A DNA stretch of 64,000 nucleotides from Aggregicoccus sp. 17bor-14 (GTDB lineage Bacteria > Myxococcota > Myxococcia > Myxococcales > Myxococcaceae): NCBI RefSeq assembly GCF_009659535.1, contig NZ_VJZZ01000003.1, positions 380,947 to 444,946 on the forward strand, written 5' to 3'. This document shows positions 44,966 to 54,996 of this stretch, one piece after another. Both the position numbers and the translations under genes were made by a program. The number at the start of each line of letters is the position of its first letter. Positions within the stretch are counted from its first letter, which is position 1. Below the pieces are notes generated by a model. The model ran no database searches. It was not told where the DNA came from and was given only the letters and a program-made list of their open reading frames with translations.

Positions 44966-45206
44966 CGACCCTCCGGGGGAAAGGACAGGCTGAGCGCGCC
45001 CTGCCCGCCCCCGACGGTCAGAGCCCACGCGCAACGCCTCCGGACGTTAGCATCCCGACAGCCGCGCGAGGAGCCCGAGCGTGTGCGCCCGGAGGCAGCC
45101 CGGCAGGCGGGCGCAGCGCGCGCCGCCCCGGGGCGGCCCCGGGCCGGGCGGTGTGCCTGGACGCGCGCCGCCAGATGTGGCGTCCTGACCCGGAAAGGCC
45201 CTGCCC

Positions 45207-45962
45207 TTGCCCGCGCGCGCGCTCATCCTCAACGCCGACGACCTCGGCTACGACCCGGCCGTCACCCGCGGCATCCTGCGCGCGCTGCGCGAGGGCGTGG
45301 TCAGCAGCACCACCTTCATGGTCAACACGCCGCACTCCCTCGCCGCGGCGCAGCAGGTGCGCGAGGGCGGCGGCGCTCTTGCAATCGGGTTGCACCTGAA
45401 CCTGGCGCGCGGCGCGCCGCTGAGCGCGGGCTTCCCGGAGCACCTGCTCTCGCGCGGGCAGCTGAGCGAGGCGCAGGCGGCGGCGCTGCCGCCCGAGGTG
45501 GTGGAGGCGGAGGCGCACGCGCAGCTGCAGCGCCTCGAGCAGCTGCTGGGGCGGCCGGCCACGCACGTGGACGTGCACAAGCACCTGCACCGCCATCCGG
45601 ACGTGCTGCAGGGGCTCGCGAGCGCGGCGCGCGCGGCGGGGCTGCCGGTGCGCTCCATCGACCCGGCCATGCGCGCGGCGCTGCAGGCGCGCGGCGTGCG
45701 CACCAACGATCACTTCATCGGAGACGCGGGCGCCGAGGCCTACTGGACCCTGGACGAGCTGGAGCGCCGGCTCGCCGCGCTGCCCTCAGACGGCGTGGTG
45801 GAGCTGATGTGCCACCCGGGCTACGCCCCCGAGACGCTGCAGAGCGGCTACGCGCAGCAGCGCGAGGTGGAGCTGCACACCTTCCTGCACCCGCGGGCGC
45901 GCGCGCTGCTCGCCGGCGCGGGCGTGCCGGTGGCGGACTTCCGCGTGCTGCACGCGGCCTGA
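45207..45962 (+). CDS. YdjC/ChbG/HpnK family carbohydrate deacetylase
   Basis: TTG start at 45207; 251 residues. LILNADDLGYDPAVTRGI with the DD metal ligands, IGLHLNL with a ligand His, THVDVHKHLHRHPDVL with the second His set, and ELMCHPGYAP at the C terminus are the family hallmarks. The family removes N-acetyl groups from chito-oligosaccharides or hopanoid sugars in a metal-dependent way. Location beside surface-polysaccharide genes fits cell-envelope sugar processing, but chitobiose is equally possible. Confidence 0.9.
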   Translation: MPARALILNADDLGYDPAVTRGILRALREGVVSSTTFMVNTPHSLAAAQQVREGGGALAIGLHLNLARGAPLSAGFPEHLLSRGQLSEAQAAALPPEVVEAEAHAQLQRLEQLLGRPATHVDVHKHLHRHPDVLQGLASAARAAGLPVRSIDPAMRAALQARGVRTNDHFIGDAGAEAYWTLDELERRLAALPSDGVVELMCHPGYAPETLQSGYAQQREVELHTFLHPRARALLAGAGVPVADFRVLHAA

Positions 45963-46103
45963 GGCGCGAGGGCGCCCTCGTCCCCGGGTCCACCCCTCGC
46001 GTCCGGCGGCCAGCAATGCGGCGCGCGAGCGCGCACTGGGCGACGCTCCGGGTGCGCGGTGAGGTGGGGCCTCGCTGCGGGCGGTGACTATGTCCTCCCG
46101 GCC

Positions 46104-46642
46104 ATGAACACCCACTCGCGCGTCCTGCCGCTCGCCGCGGGGCTCCTGCTCGCGGCGCACGCCGCCGCCTGGGCACAGCCGCTGCTCCCCCCTGCCCCCC
46201 GCGCTCCGGCGCCGGCTTCGGTGCCGAGCGCGGCGCTGCGCGCGGACCCACCGGTGAAGCGCCCGCTCACGAAGCAGGAGCGCGAGGTGATGCGCCGCCG
46301 CAACCTCCGCCACATCGCCCTGCTGGGGGTGTCGGTCGTTCTCGCCGGAGGAGGCCTCTTCTTCGGCGCGCGCTCCAAGAACACCCACGAGGAGGCCCTG
46401 AAGGAGGCCTACCAGGTGGCCGCCTACGACAAGCTGGTGGAGGCGAGGCGGCAGGCGATCATCGCGGACCTCGCCTTCGGTGGCGCCGCGCTCTCGCTCG
46501 CCGGTGCCGCGGTGAGCTACTTCTTCTTCCGCAGCCCGCCCCCGCCTCCGGAGACGCCGTCCCCGCAGGCGTCGCCGGAGCAGCCCTCCTCTGGCCCGCC
46601 CCCGCCGCTCGAGCTCCCGCCGCCCCCGCCAGGAGGCGCGCG

Positions 46643-46646
<4 letters not shown>
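46104..46646 (+). CDS. Exported Pro-rich two-helix membrane protein
   Basis: 180 residues from the ATG at 46104. Signal-like N terminus (about 1-24, ending AAWAQ), a Pro/Ala linker, a Lys/Arg-rich segment (KRPLTKQEREVMRRRNLRH), one membrane helix (~72-90), a charged helix, a second membrane helix (~120-138, ending SYFFF) and a Pro-rich tail. No recognised domain. The final ATGA overlaps the next gene, a MopE-type lipoprotein, so the two are co-translated and may form one envelope unit. Confidence 0.7.
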
Positions 46647-47077
<431 letters not shown>

Positions 47078-47101
47078 GCGGGACGTCCGGGGCTCAGCGC
47101 C

Positions 47102-48334
47102 TCAGGGCCCCCGGGCGCGCAGCTGCTCCCACGCGAGGTTGAGCCGGCGCGTCTCCTCCAGCGCCAGCGCCTGCAGCTTCGGCCCCAGCTGCGCCACCTT
47201 GTCCGGGTGGTACTGCGCAACGAGCGCGTGGTAGGCGCGCCGTACCTCGGCGAGCGGCGTGCCCGGCGCCACGCCCAGCACCTCCCACGGGGAGAGCGGT
47301 GCCTCGGCGTGCGCGTCGCCGTGCCCCCCTGAGGCTTCGTCCGGAGCTTCGTCCGGAGCTTCGTCCGGAGCCTCGTCGCGCGCCGCGTCCGGCGCCTCGT
47401 CCGGCTCCTCGTCCGCAGCCTCCTCGGCCTCGTCCGCGCCGCCGCCCTCGGGCTCCTCCTCCAGCGGCGCGGCGGCCGTGGCGCCGAGGCGCTCGGCGCA
47501 GTCGGCGCACAGGAGGGAGGGCTCCGCGGCATGGGGCAGGAGCCACTCGGAGAAGCACCCGTCGCACACGAGGAGGCGGCAGCCCTCGCAGCGCGCCGCC
47601 GCGTCCGCCTGCGCGAGCGAGGCAGCGCAGGCGGCGCAGGCCTCGGGCAGCGGGGCCTCCTCGCCGCACGCCGCGCAGCAGGCCCAGTGCGGCTCGAGCA
47701 GCGCCTCGCACGCGCTGCAGGCGAGCGCCGGTGCCGCCTCGTCCTCGGCGGGCCAGCGCTGCGGCTCGCCGCACCACGGGCAGTGGGGCATCTGCCACCC
47801 GACGCTGCCGCCGCAGCCGCGCGCGTCGCATGCGTAGTCCAGCGCGTAGCCTCCCGCGGCGTCGCCCGCGGGGTGGTGCTCGCCGAAGGACTCACCGCAC
47901 GCGAAGCAGGCGTTGAAGTCCGCGTGCGAGGGCGCGCCGCACGCATCGCAGCGAGGGTCGTCCCCCTCGGGCTCCCAGCGCGACGGCTCGCCGCAGTCCG
48001 GGCAGTGCAGCATCCAGCGCACCCGCCGCGCGTGCGGGCAGGCGCGCCGCCGCGCGCGCTGGCGGTGGCCCGCGGGCTCCTCGCAGGGCGGAGGCTCCCC
48101 TCGCGCCAGCGCGCGCGCGTAGAGGCACGCCGCGCACGCGAGGCCGCGGCGGCGCGCGGGGGCGGCGCTGCGCAGGGCGGTGGCTGCCGCCGGCGCCTCG
48201 AGCAGCGCGGGGCGCAGGCAGGCCTCGCACACGCGCTCGGCGCACAGCGCGCACGCGGTGGACGCGAGGCGCCGGCCGCCCAGCCCGAGGAAGGCAGGCT
48301 TCAGCGCCTCGAGGCAGCACGGACACGCGGACAT
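47102..48334 (-). CDS. Zinc-ribbon J-domain protein
   Basis: 410 residues from the ATG at 48334. The N-terminal ~280 residues carry a long series of CxxC pairs (ACPCC, CALC, CACL, CPDC, CDAC, CFAC, CPWC, CSAC, CAAC, CEGC, CADC), apparently tandem zinc ribbons. An acidic linker with DEAP repeats (~300-335) leads to a C-terminal J domain: SPWEVLGVAPGTPLAEVRRA and QYHPDKV with HPD at about 376-378. J domains stimulate DnaK ATPase, so this is probably a DnaK co-chaperone with an unusual substrate-binding region. C-terminal placement differs from DnaJ. Confidence 0.85.
   Translation of the reverse strand: MSACPCCLEALKPAFLGLGGRRLASTACALCAERVCEACLRPALLEAPAAATALRSAAPARRRGLACAACLYARALARGEPPPCEEPAGHRQRARRRACPHARRVRWMLHCPDCGEPSRWEPEGDDPRCDACGAPSHADFNACFACGESFGEHHPAGDAAGGYALDYACDARGCGGSVGWQMPHCPWCGEPQRWPAEDEAAPALACSACEALLEPHWACCAACGEEAPLPEACAACAASLAQADAAARCEGCRLLVCDGCFSEWLLPHAAEPSLLCADCAERLGATAAAPLEEEPEGGGADEAEEAADEEPDEAPDAARDEAPDEAPDEAPDEASGGHGDAHAEAPLSPWEVLGVAPGTPLAEVRRAYHALVAQYHPDKVAQLGPKLQALALEETRRLNLAWEQLRARGP
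47334..47369. repeat. Three exact 12-bp tandem repeats in coding sequence
   Basis: GCTTCGTCCGGA is repeated exactly three times and then continues imperfectly. On the coding minus strand each copy encodes DEAP-type residues of the acidic linker of the J-domain protein, giving a slippage-prone tract that stays in frame (multiples of 12). Confidence 0.9.
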
Positions 48335-48379
48335 GCGCGCGAGGATACCTGCTCCACCCGGGCGCGCACGTTCGCGACC

Positions 48380-48408
48380 GCGCGCCCGCACCCGGGGTGC
48401 GGGCGCGC
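48380..48408 (-). terminator. GC hairpin directly behind the hybrid-like kinase
   Basis: GCGCGCCCGCACCC (48380-48393) and GGGTGCGGGCGCGC (48395-48408) are perfect complements around one central G, so about 12 bp with a 5-nt loop in practice. It begins 1 nt after the kinase stop on the minus strand. No T tract. Confidence 0.55.
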
Positions 48409-48409
48409 C

Positions 48410-50287
48410 TCAGTCCTGCGAGAAGGACGCGCCGAGCTGCTGGCGCACCGCGCGCGCGAGCTCCTCGGCGCGGTAGGGCCGGGGGCAGAGGGGCGCGGCG
48501 GGGCCGGCCCAGCCGGGGCGCTCGGTGCCTGCGAGCAGCAGGGGCACGGGGCGCGCGCGCGGCAGCGTGGCGAAGGTCTCCAGGAACACGCCCGCCTGGG
48601 TGGGCTCCGCGCTCGCGCTCAGGAGCACCAGGTCCACCGCGCCGGTGGCCGCCTTGCGCAGCGCCTCGGCGCCGTCGCGGGCGACGAGCACCTCGTAGCC
48701 CTGCGCGCGCAGCACCCGCTCCGCCTCGGCCTCCTGCTCCCGGTCCTCGTCCAGCAGCAGCACGCGCCGGGGCAGCGCCGCCACCTCCACCGCCGGGAGC
48801 CGCGGCAGCGTGAGGGTGAAGGAGGCGCCGGCGCCCTCGGTGCTGGTGAGCGCGAGCTCGCCGCCGTGCATGCGTGCGATGGAGCGGCTGATGAAGAGCC
48901 CCAGCCCGAGGCCGCCGAAGTTGCGGTGGCTCGCGTTGCGCGCGCGGTAGAAGCGCTGGAACACCTGGGACTGGTCCGCGCCCGGGATGCCGATGCCGCG
49001 GTCGCGCACGCGCAGGCACACGTCGCCCTCGCCCCCGGTCCCGTCCGGAAGCGCCCCCACCTCCACCGCGATGGGCTCGGCCGCGGGGCTGTACTTGTGC
49101 GCGTTCTCCAGCAGGTTCACCAGCACCTGCTCGAGCCGGTCGCGGTCGCCCTGCACCCAGAGCCGCTCGGCGGGCACCGCGAGCGTGATGCTGCGGCCGA
49201 AGGCGTGGCGGAACTGGTCCACCACCTCGGCGACGAGCTGCGCGAGCTCCAGGGGCGCGCGCTGCAGCGAGAGCTTGCCCAGCTCGAGGCGGCTCGCGTC
49301 CAGCAAGTGGTCCACCAGCCCCGCGAGCCGGTCCACCTGGCGCTTGCACTTGAGCACCGTGGAGAGCTCCACGGGCTGGCCCGCGGCGAGCCGGCGCTCC
49401 ATGCCCCAGAGGCTGAGCTTCAGCGGGGTGAGGGGCGTCTTGAGCTCGTGGCTCGCGATGGACATGAACTCCTCGCGCACCTTGAGGGCGCTCTGGGCCT
49501 CGCGCAGCAGCCGCGCGTTCTCCACCGCCACCGCGAGCTGCCCCGCCGCGGCGCTCCACAGGTCCAGCTCGCGCACGCTGAAGGCCGTGCCCTGCGCCTT
49601 GTAGAGCAGCAGCAGCCCCACCGTGCGGCCCTGGGCCACCAGGGGCAGCGCGGCGAAGAGGCAGCCCATCGCATCGCCGTAGCCGCGCTGGATGCCGATC
49701 TGCGGCTGCCCGGTGGCGAGCGCCTTCTGGAACGCGTCCGCCTCGGGCTCGAGCGGGGACTCGGGCGCGGCCCCCGGCGCCGCCAGGTCGCTCACCGCCA
49801 CGCGCCGCAGGCCCTGGCCCGCCTCCGAGAGGTAGACCTCGGCGCGCTGCACCTGCGCGCAGCGCACCAGGGCGATGACGGCCGCGGCGCACACGCTGTT
49901 GACCTCCAGCGTCTCGCTCACCGCGCGCGCGATCTCCTGCAGCGCGCGGCTGAAGGCCACCTCGTCGTCCACGCCGCTGGGCTCGAGGACCAGCAGCGCG
50001 CCGCCGCCCTCCGCCGCCCCCACCGGCTGCACCTGCACCCGCACCTGGCGCAGCGCGCAGGTGAGCACGTGCCCCGCGTGCGCGCGCCCCTCGCGCACCG
50101 CGTGCTCCAGCGCGTCGCGGCCGCGCCCCTGCTCGAGCGCATCCAGCAGCGCGCCGCCCACCTCCAGCACCACCCCCGTCTTGCGGGTGAAGTCCGCCTC
50201 CACCCAGGTCACGTTCAGCCGGCCGTCCACGCGCAGCACCGCCTGGGGCAGCAGCGGCAGCAGGCGCGAGAGGTCCGAGTGGGGCAT
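48410..50287 (-). CDS. PAS/GAF sensor histidine kinase with degenerate C-terminal receiver
   Basis: 625 residues from the ATG at 50287. A PAS-like segment (~1-100), GAF (~105-255), HisKA (SIASHELKTPLTPLKL), HATPase (NLLENAHKYSP, DRGIGIPG, GGLGLGLFISR) and a C-terminal receiver-like domain (~505-620: RRVLLLDEDREQEAEAERV). In the receiver the phosphoacceptor position reads LVLLSASAEP, with Ser instead of Asp, so the domain cannot take phosphate in the normal way and may be a structural brake. No membrane segment. Divergent from queF. Confidence 0.92.
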   Translation of the reverse strand: MPHSDLSRLLPLLPQAVLRVDGRLNVTWVEADFTRKTGVVLEVGGALLDALEQGRGRDALEHAVREGRAHAGHVLTCALRQVRVQVQPVGAAEGGGALLVLEPSGVDDEVAFSRALQEIARAVSETLEVNSVCAAAVIALVRCAQVQRAEVYLSEAGQGLRRVAVSDLAAPGAAPESPLEPEADAFQKALATGQPQIGIQRGYGDAMGCLFAALPLVAQGRTVGLLLLYKAQGTAFSVRELDLWSAAAGQLAVAVENARLLREAQSALKVREEFMSIASHELKTPLTPLKLSLWGMERRLAAGQPVELSTVLKCKRQVDRLAGLVDHLLDASRLELGKLSLQRAPLELAQLVAEVVDQFRHAFGRSITLAVPAERLWVQGDRDRLEQVLVNLLENAHKYSPAAEPIAVEVGALPDGTGGEGDVCLRVRDRGIGIPGADQSQVFQRFYRARNASHRNFGGLGLGLFISRSIARMHGGELALTSTEGAGASFTLTLPRLPAVEVAALPRRVLLLDEDREQEAEAERVLRAQGYEVLVARDGAEALRKAATGAVDLVLLSASAEPTQAGVFLETFATLPRARPVPLLLAGTERPGWAGPAAPLCPRPYRAEELARAVRQQLGASFSQD

Positions 50288-50479
50288 GGCAGGGGGGGCC
50301 GGGGGAGGCGGGGCGCTGGGGCAGAGGACAGCGCGTTCCCCCGGCCGCGGCCAGGGCCGCCGGGCAGCGACGTCCGCCCCTCGACAGGCGGGGCAGACAG
50401 GCAGCCGAGGGGAGCGCAGGGAGCCTGGAAATCTCCAGCCGCGCGCGCCTCCGGATGCCCTGTGGTAAACGCCCGCGCC

Positions 50480-50953
50480 ATGCCTTCGCAGCGTCAGCCC
50501 CAGACCGTGACCCAGCCCACCAAGGAGCTGCAGGTCTTCCCCAACCCCAACCCCGAGCGCGACTACGAGATCACCTTCGAGTGCCCGGAGTTCACCTGCC
50601 TGTGCCCGCTCACGGGCCAGCCGGACTTCGCGAGCTTCGAGATCCGCTACGTGCCGGACCAGCTGTGCGTGGAGTCCAAGAGCCTCAAGCTCTACCTCTG
50701 GAGCTTCCGCAACGAGGGCGCCTTCCACGAGAAGGTGACCAACGACATCGCGAACCACATCATCGAGGCGGTGGACCCGCGCCACCTCACCATCGAGGGC
50801 ACCTTCTTCGTGCGCGGCGGCATCACCACGCTGGTCACCGTGCGCCACGACAAGGCGGGGCGTGCCGCCTCCGCCCCGCGGCCCGCCTCAGCCAAGCGCC
50901 GCGCGCCGGTGGCGCTGCCCGGCCGCGGCCGCCTCGTGAAGGCCGGCCGCTAG
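50480..50953 (+). CDS. queF: NADPH-dependent 7-cyano-7-deazaguanine reductase
   Basis: 157 residues. Unimodular (Bacillus-type) QueF: ITFECPEFTCLCPLTGQPDF with the nucleophilic Cys at about C42, then VESKSLKLYLWSFRNEGAFH and the Asp/Glu and His residues of the tunnel fold. It reduces preQ0 to preQ1 in queuosine synthesis. A basic 30-residue tail (KRRAPVALPGRGRLVKAG) extends beyond the usual end. No Shine-Dalgarno sequence is visible; a TAAAC tract lies 10 nt upstream. Other que genes are not in the window. Confidence 0.95.
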   Translation: MPSQRQPQTVTQPTKELQVFPNPNPERDYEITFECPEFTCLCPLTGQPDFASFEIRYVPDQLCVESKSLKLYLWSFRNEGAFHEKVTNDIANHIIEAVDPRHLTIEGTFFVRGGITTLVTVRHDKAGRAASAPRPASAKRRAPVALPGRGRLVKAGR

Positions 50954-50962
50954 CGCGCGCGC

Positions 50963-51178
50963 CTACTGCCCGGCCGGCGCGTCCGAGGCGGTGCGCTGCA
51001 GCGCCTCGTCCGCGCGCTGCTGCGCGCCCGTCTCGATGCGCGAGGCCGCCTCGCGCACGTTCTGCAGCTGCCGGGTGGGCACCTCGGGGGACGCGGCGGG
51101 CGCGCGCGTCTCCAGCCCGTAGTGGGCCACGGTGAGCACCGCGGCGAGGGCAAGCACGAAGAGGACGACCTTGGCCAC
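50963..51178 (-). CDS. Small single-pass membrane protein behind a Ser/Thr kinase
   Basis: GTG start at 51178 with a GGAGG site 4-5 nt upstream; 71 residues. One membrane helix at the N terminus (KVVLFVLALAAVLTVAHY), then a polar helical periplasmic or cytosolic part rich in E, R, Q and A. No known domain. It begins 26 bp after the kinase stop on the same strand, so it is probably co-transcribed and could be a partner or target. Confidence 0.7.
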   Translation of the reverse strand: MAKVVLFVLALAAVLTVAHYGLETRAPAASPEVPTRQLQNVREAASRIETGAQQRADEALQRTASDAPAGQ

Positions 51179-51204
51179 GGGGCCTCCGGGTGGGGACTGC
51201 GGGG

Positions 51205-52287
<1,083 letters not shown>

Positions 52288-52418
52288 GCGGGCCGCAGGC
52301 TACAGGGAGTGGCGCCGGCAGGTCGACCCCGCTGCCCCGTGTAGGCAGATGAAGGCGCGCGTCCGCAGCAGGCGAGCGGGCCCGGCGCCACCCACTCCTC
52401 ACGCGCGCACGCGTTGGC

Positions 52419-52424
52419 TAGGGT
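52419..52424 (+). promoter_or_regulatory. Possible -10 box (TAGGGT) of a small lipoprotein gene
   Basis: TAGGGT ends 11 nt before the ATG at 52436. No ribosome site lies in between. Weak match. Confidence 0.3.
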
Positions 52425-52435
52425 TCGCGCCCGCC

Positions 52436-52657
52436 ATGAAGACCTCTCTCAAGACGACCCTCCTGCTCACCACCACCACCGCTGCGGCGCTGCTGCTCGG
52501 CGGCTGCTCGAACCACCGCTGGAGCGAGGTGGGCCGCTCGCGCCAGTCCGTGACGTCCTCCTCCTCGAGCAAGGAGTGCAAGCCGAGCCAGTACTGGGAC
52601 GGCGAGACCTGCCGCCACAAGGGCAAGGGCAAGGGCGCGCGCAAGCACGACGACTGA
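52436..52657 (+). CDS. Small lipoprotein with Ser-rich and Lys-rich segments
   Basis: 73 residues. Lipoprotein signal ending LLLGGC (Cys at about residue 24). The mature ~50 residues have a Ser tract, a CKPSQYWDGETC pair of Cys that may form a small disulfide loop, and a basic tail KGKGKGARKHDD. No family recognised. Convergent with a lipoprotein gene 9 bp away. Confidence 0.7.
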   Translation: MKTSLKTTLLLTTTTAAALLLGGCSNHRWSEVGRSRQSVTSSSSSKECKPSQYWDGETCRHKGKGKGARKHDD

Positions 52658-52666
52658 CGCCGCGCG

Positions 52667-53386
52667 CTACTTCTTCGGCGCGGGCGGCGGCGCACCGCCG
52701 CTGCCGCCCTGCGTGCGGTCGTCCTTCGCACCGAACAGCTCGCGCAGCTCCTGCGCGAAGCCATTGTCCTTCACCCCCTGGCGCGCCATCGCGGCCATCA
52801 CCGCCGCGAGCGTCTCCTTGTCCGAGAGCAGCAGCGCGCTGATGCGGTCCTTGCGCTCGCGCATCGCCTGCAGGAAGGCGCCCTGCGCCTCGGGGTGACG
52901 CCCCAGCGCGTCCACGATCGCCACCATGGTCGGCACGAGCGCCTCGGGGCGCGCGAGCACCGTGTCCGCCACGAGCCCGGGGCGCTGCATCATCGCTCCG
53001 GCCATGGCCTTGCGCGCCTCGGGCGCGTCCTTCGAGGCCTCGAGCAGCTGCACGAAGACCTCCGCGAGCGACTTGGGCTCCTTCACCAGGTGCCGGGCCA
53101 TGAGCGCGGCGAACTGCGGGTCGTCCAGGCCGCTCGCGCTCACCGTGAGGAAGCGGTTGAGGCTCGTCTTGTGGTTGATCATCAGCTTGAACATCTCGTC
53201 CACGTACTCGGGGTTCTCGTCGAACACGCGGATGGTGGCCTCGAGCGCCTGCTTGCGCTGACCCTCGTCCTCGATGGCCGTGGAGATGAGGGACTTCTTC
53301 TGGGCCGTGGTGCAGCCCGTGGCGAGCGCCGCGAGCAGCAGCCCCTGCAGCACCCGGCCTGCCGTCCTGTGCACGCGCTCCCGCAT
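52667..53386 (-). CDS. Lipoprotein of unknown function, helical
   Basis: 239 residues from the ATG at 53386. Lipobox ALATGC at about residues 20-25. The mature protein is all-helical and charged (QRKQALEATIRVFDENPEYV, KEPKSLAEVFVQLLEASKDA, AMRERKDRISALLLSDKETL), with periodic helices as in armadillo/HEAT-like solenoids, and a Gly/Pro/Lys tail. No enzymatic motif. It may be a periplasmic scaffold. Separated from the chemoreceptor by 101 bp, same strand. Confidence 0.75.
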   Translation of the reverse strand: MRERVHRTAGRVLQGLLLAALATGCTTAQKKSLISTAIEDEGQRKQALEATIRVFDENPEYVDEMFKLMINHKTSLNRFLTVSASGLDDPQFAALMARHLVKEPKSLAEVFVQLLEASKDAPEARKAMAGAMMQRPGLVADTVLARPEALVPTMVAIVDALGRHPEAQGAFLQAMRERKDRISALLLSDKETLAAVMAAMARQGVKDNGFAQELRELFGAKDDRTQGGSGGAPPPAPKK

Positions 53387-53487
53387 GCCGCATGGGTAGC
53401 CACCCCCGCGCACCGCCGGCACCCCCTCCCGCCGGCCAGGCTGCTGCGCCGGGCCGCCAGACGGGCCGCCGAGCCCCGCGAGGAGGC

Positions 53488-54996
53488 TCAGGCGCGCGGG
53501 GGCGGGGAGGCCTGGGGCAGCAGCCCCTGCAGGTCGGTGGAGAGCCCGGCGAGGCGCGACACGGTCGTGGCCACGTCGGTGCTCATGCGCGCGTGCGCCT
53601 CCACCAGCGCGCGCAGCCGCGCCCCGGCCTCGCTGATGGCGGCGGTGTCGCGCGCCTGGCGGCCCGCCTCGTCCACGCTCGCGTGCGAGTCCGTGCTCTG
53701 GCGCCCCACGATGCCCTGGATGGCGTTGAGCGTGCCGCGCGCCGTCTCCAGCAGCGGCAGGAAGCGCCCGGTGGTCTCCGAGATGTGCTCCGCGGAGGCG
53801 AGCGCCTCCTGGATGTGCTGCGCCATGCGACTCACCAGCCGGCCCACCTCGGAGCTCTTGCGGCCGCTCTCCGCGCTCAGCCGGCGCACTTCCGCCGCCA
53901 CCACCGAGAAGCCGCGCCCGTGCACGCCCGCGTGCATCGCCTCGAGGCCCGCGTTGAAGGCGAGCACGCTGGTCTGCGCGGAGATCTCCCGGATGACCTC
54001 CACGAACTGCAGCGCGTCCGTGGAGTAGCCCTCGAGCCGGCGCACGCTGGTGGTCGCGCTCTTCACCGCCTCCTCCACCGCGGCCATGCCGCCGGTGAGC
54101 GCCGCCACCAGCTGGTCGATGTCCCCGGTGTGCCGCTGCGCCTCCTGGCTGTGCTCGGCGCTCGTGCGCGCCTGCTCCGCCAGCGCATCCGCCGAGCGCG
54201 CGAGCCGCTCGCCCGTCTGCGCGATGCGCTCGGCCTCCTGGCGCAGGTCCGAGGCCTGCGTGCTCAGCGCGCGCGTGGTGCCGTCCAGGTCCTGCGCGGA
54301 GCCGGCCAGCAGCCCTCCGGCCTCGGCCACCTTGGTGCGCGAGGCCTCGAGCGAGTGCAGCGTCTCGGTCACCTGCGCGCGCAGGTAGAACTGGCGGCGG
54401 TGGCCCTGGAAGTGCGCCTCGAGCACGAAGTAGATGGACGCGTACGTCGCCAGGCCTGCGAGGTCGAAGGCCAGGGCGTTGATCGAGCTGGCCTTGCCCG
54501 ACCCCAGGTCCAGCCCCAGGTGCGCGAGGAACATCAGCGCGGCGTAGGACTGGCGCCCGCGCCGCCCCACCGGCAAGAGCGACAGGCCCGCCATCGCCGC
54601 CAGCACGAAGTAGAGCGCGTGGATGGCCGTGCCGTTGAGCCCCTGGACGTAGAAGGCCGCCTCGTTGCCCACGGCGAACAGCGCCGTGAACCAGAAGGCG
54701 CCCCGCATGAGCGCGCGCCCGCGCACGACGTACGAGAGCGCGATCCACGCGAGCGGGATGAGCAGCAGCGGGAGGCGCACCAGCGCCGCCTCCCACGCCG
54801 TCATCGCCAGGGGGTGCATCCCGGCGCGCACGTAGAGCAGGTCCAGCGCGAGGCACCCCACCCCCGCCGCGAAGCCATCCAGGCAGATGAGGCGCACGCG
54901 CCGGGGCGCCGCCCGCAGCAGCGACTCGCGGTAGGCCGCGCGCGCGGAGGGCTGGGACGGCAGAGTGCTCGGCGGCGGGCCCTGCAGGATGCTCAT
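53488..54996 (-). CDS. Chemoreceptor-like MCP with multi-helix membrane domain
   Basis: 502 residues. About six hydrophobic segments (~35-200) form the N-terminal membrane part, with no large periplasmic sensor and no HAMP domain. The cytoplasmic coiled coil carries the MCP signalling tip, but it reads ISAQTSVLAFNAGLEAMHAG followed by HGRGFSVVAAEVRRL, where the canonical sequence is IAxQTNLLALNAAIEAARAGE..GRGFAVVADEVR. No che genes are adjacent. It may work with a distant Che/Frz-like system or as a diverged scaffold. Confidence 0.87.
   Translation of the reverse strand: MSILQGPPPSTLPSQPSARAAYRESLLRAAPRRVRLICLDGFAAGVGCLALDLLYVRAGMHPLAMTAWEAALVRLPLLLIPLAWIALSYVVRGRALMRGAFWFTALFAVGNEAAFYVQGLNGTAIHALYFVLAAMAGLSLLPVGRRGRQSYAALMFLAHLGLDLGSGKASSINALAFDLAGLATYASIYFVLEAHFQGHRRQFYLRAQVTETLHSLEASRTKVAEAGGLLAGSAQDLDGTTRALSTQASDLRQEAERIAQTGERLARSADALAEQARTSAEHSQEAQRHTGDIDQLVAALTGGMAAVEEAVKSATTSVRRLEGYSTDALQFVEVIREISAQTSVLAFNAGLEAMHAGVHGRGFSVVAAEVRRLSAESGRKSSEVGRLVSRMAQHIQEALASAEHISETTGRFLPLLETARGTLNAIQGIVGRQSTDSHASVDEAGRQARDTAAISEAGARLRALVEAHARMSTDVATTVSRLAGLSTDLQGLLPQASPPPRA

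Noticed and set aside
47531-50953. 1140-codon plus-strand frame running through queF and antisense to the kinase
   Set aside because: Only its end is real (queF, from 50480). The rest is the composition-driven mirror of the minus-strand kinase and J-domain genes.
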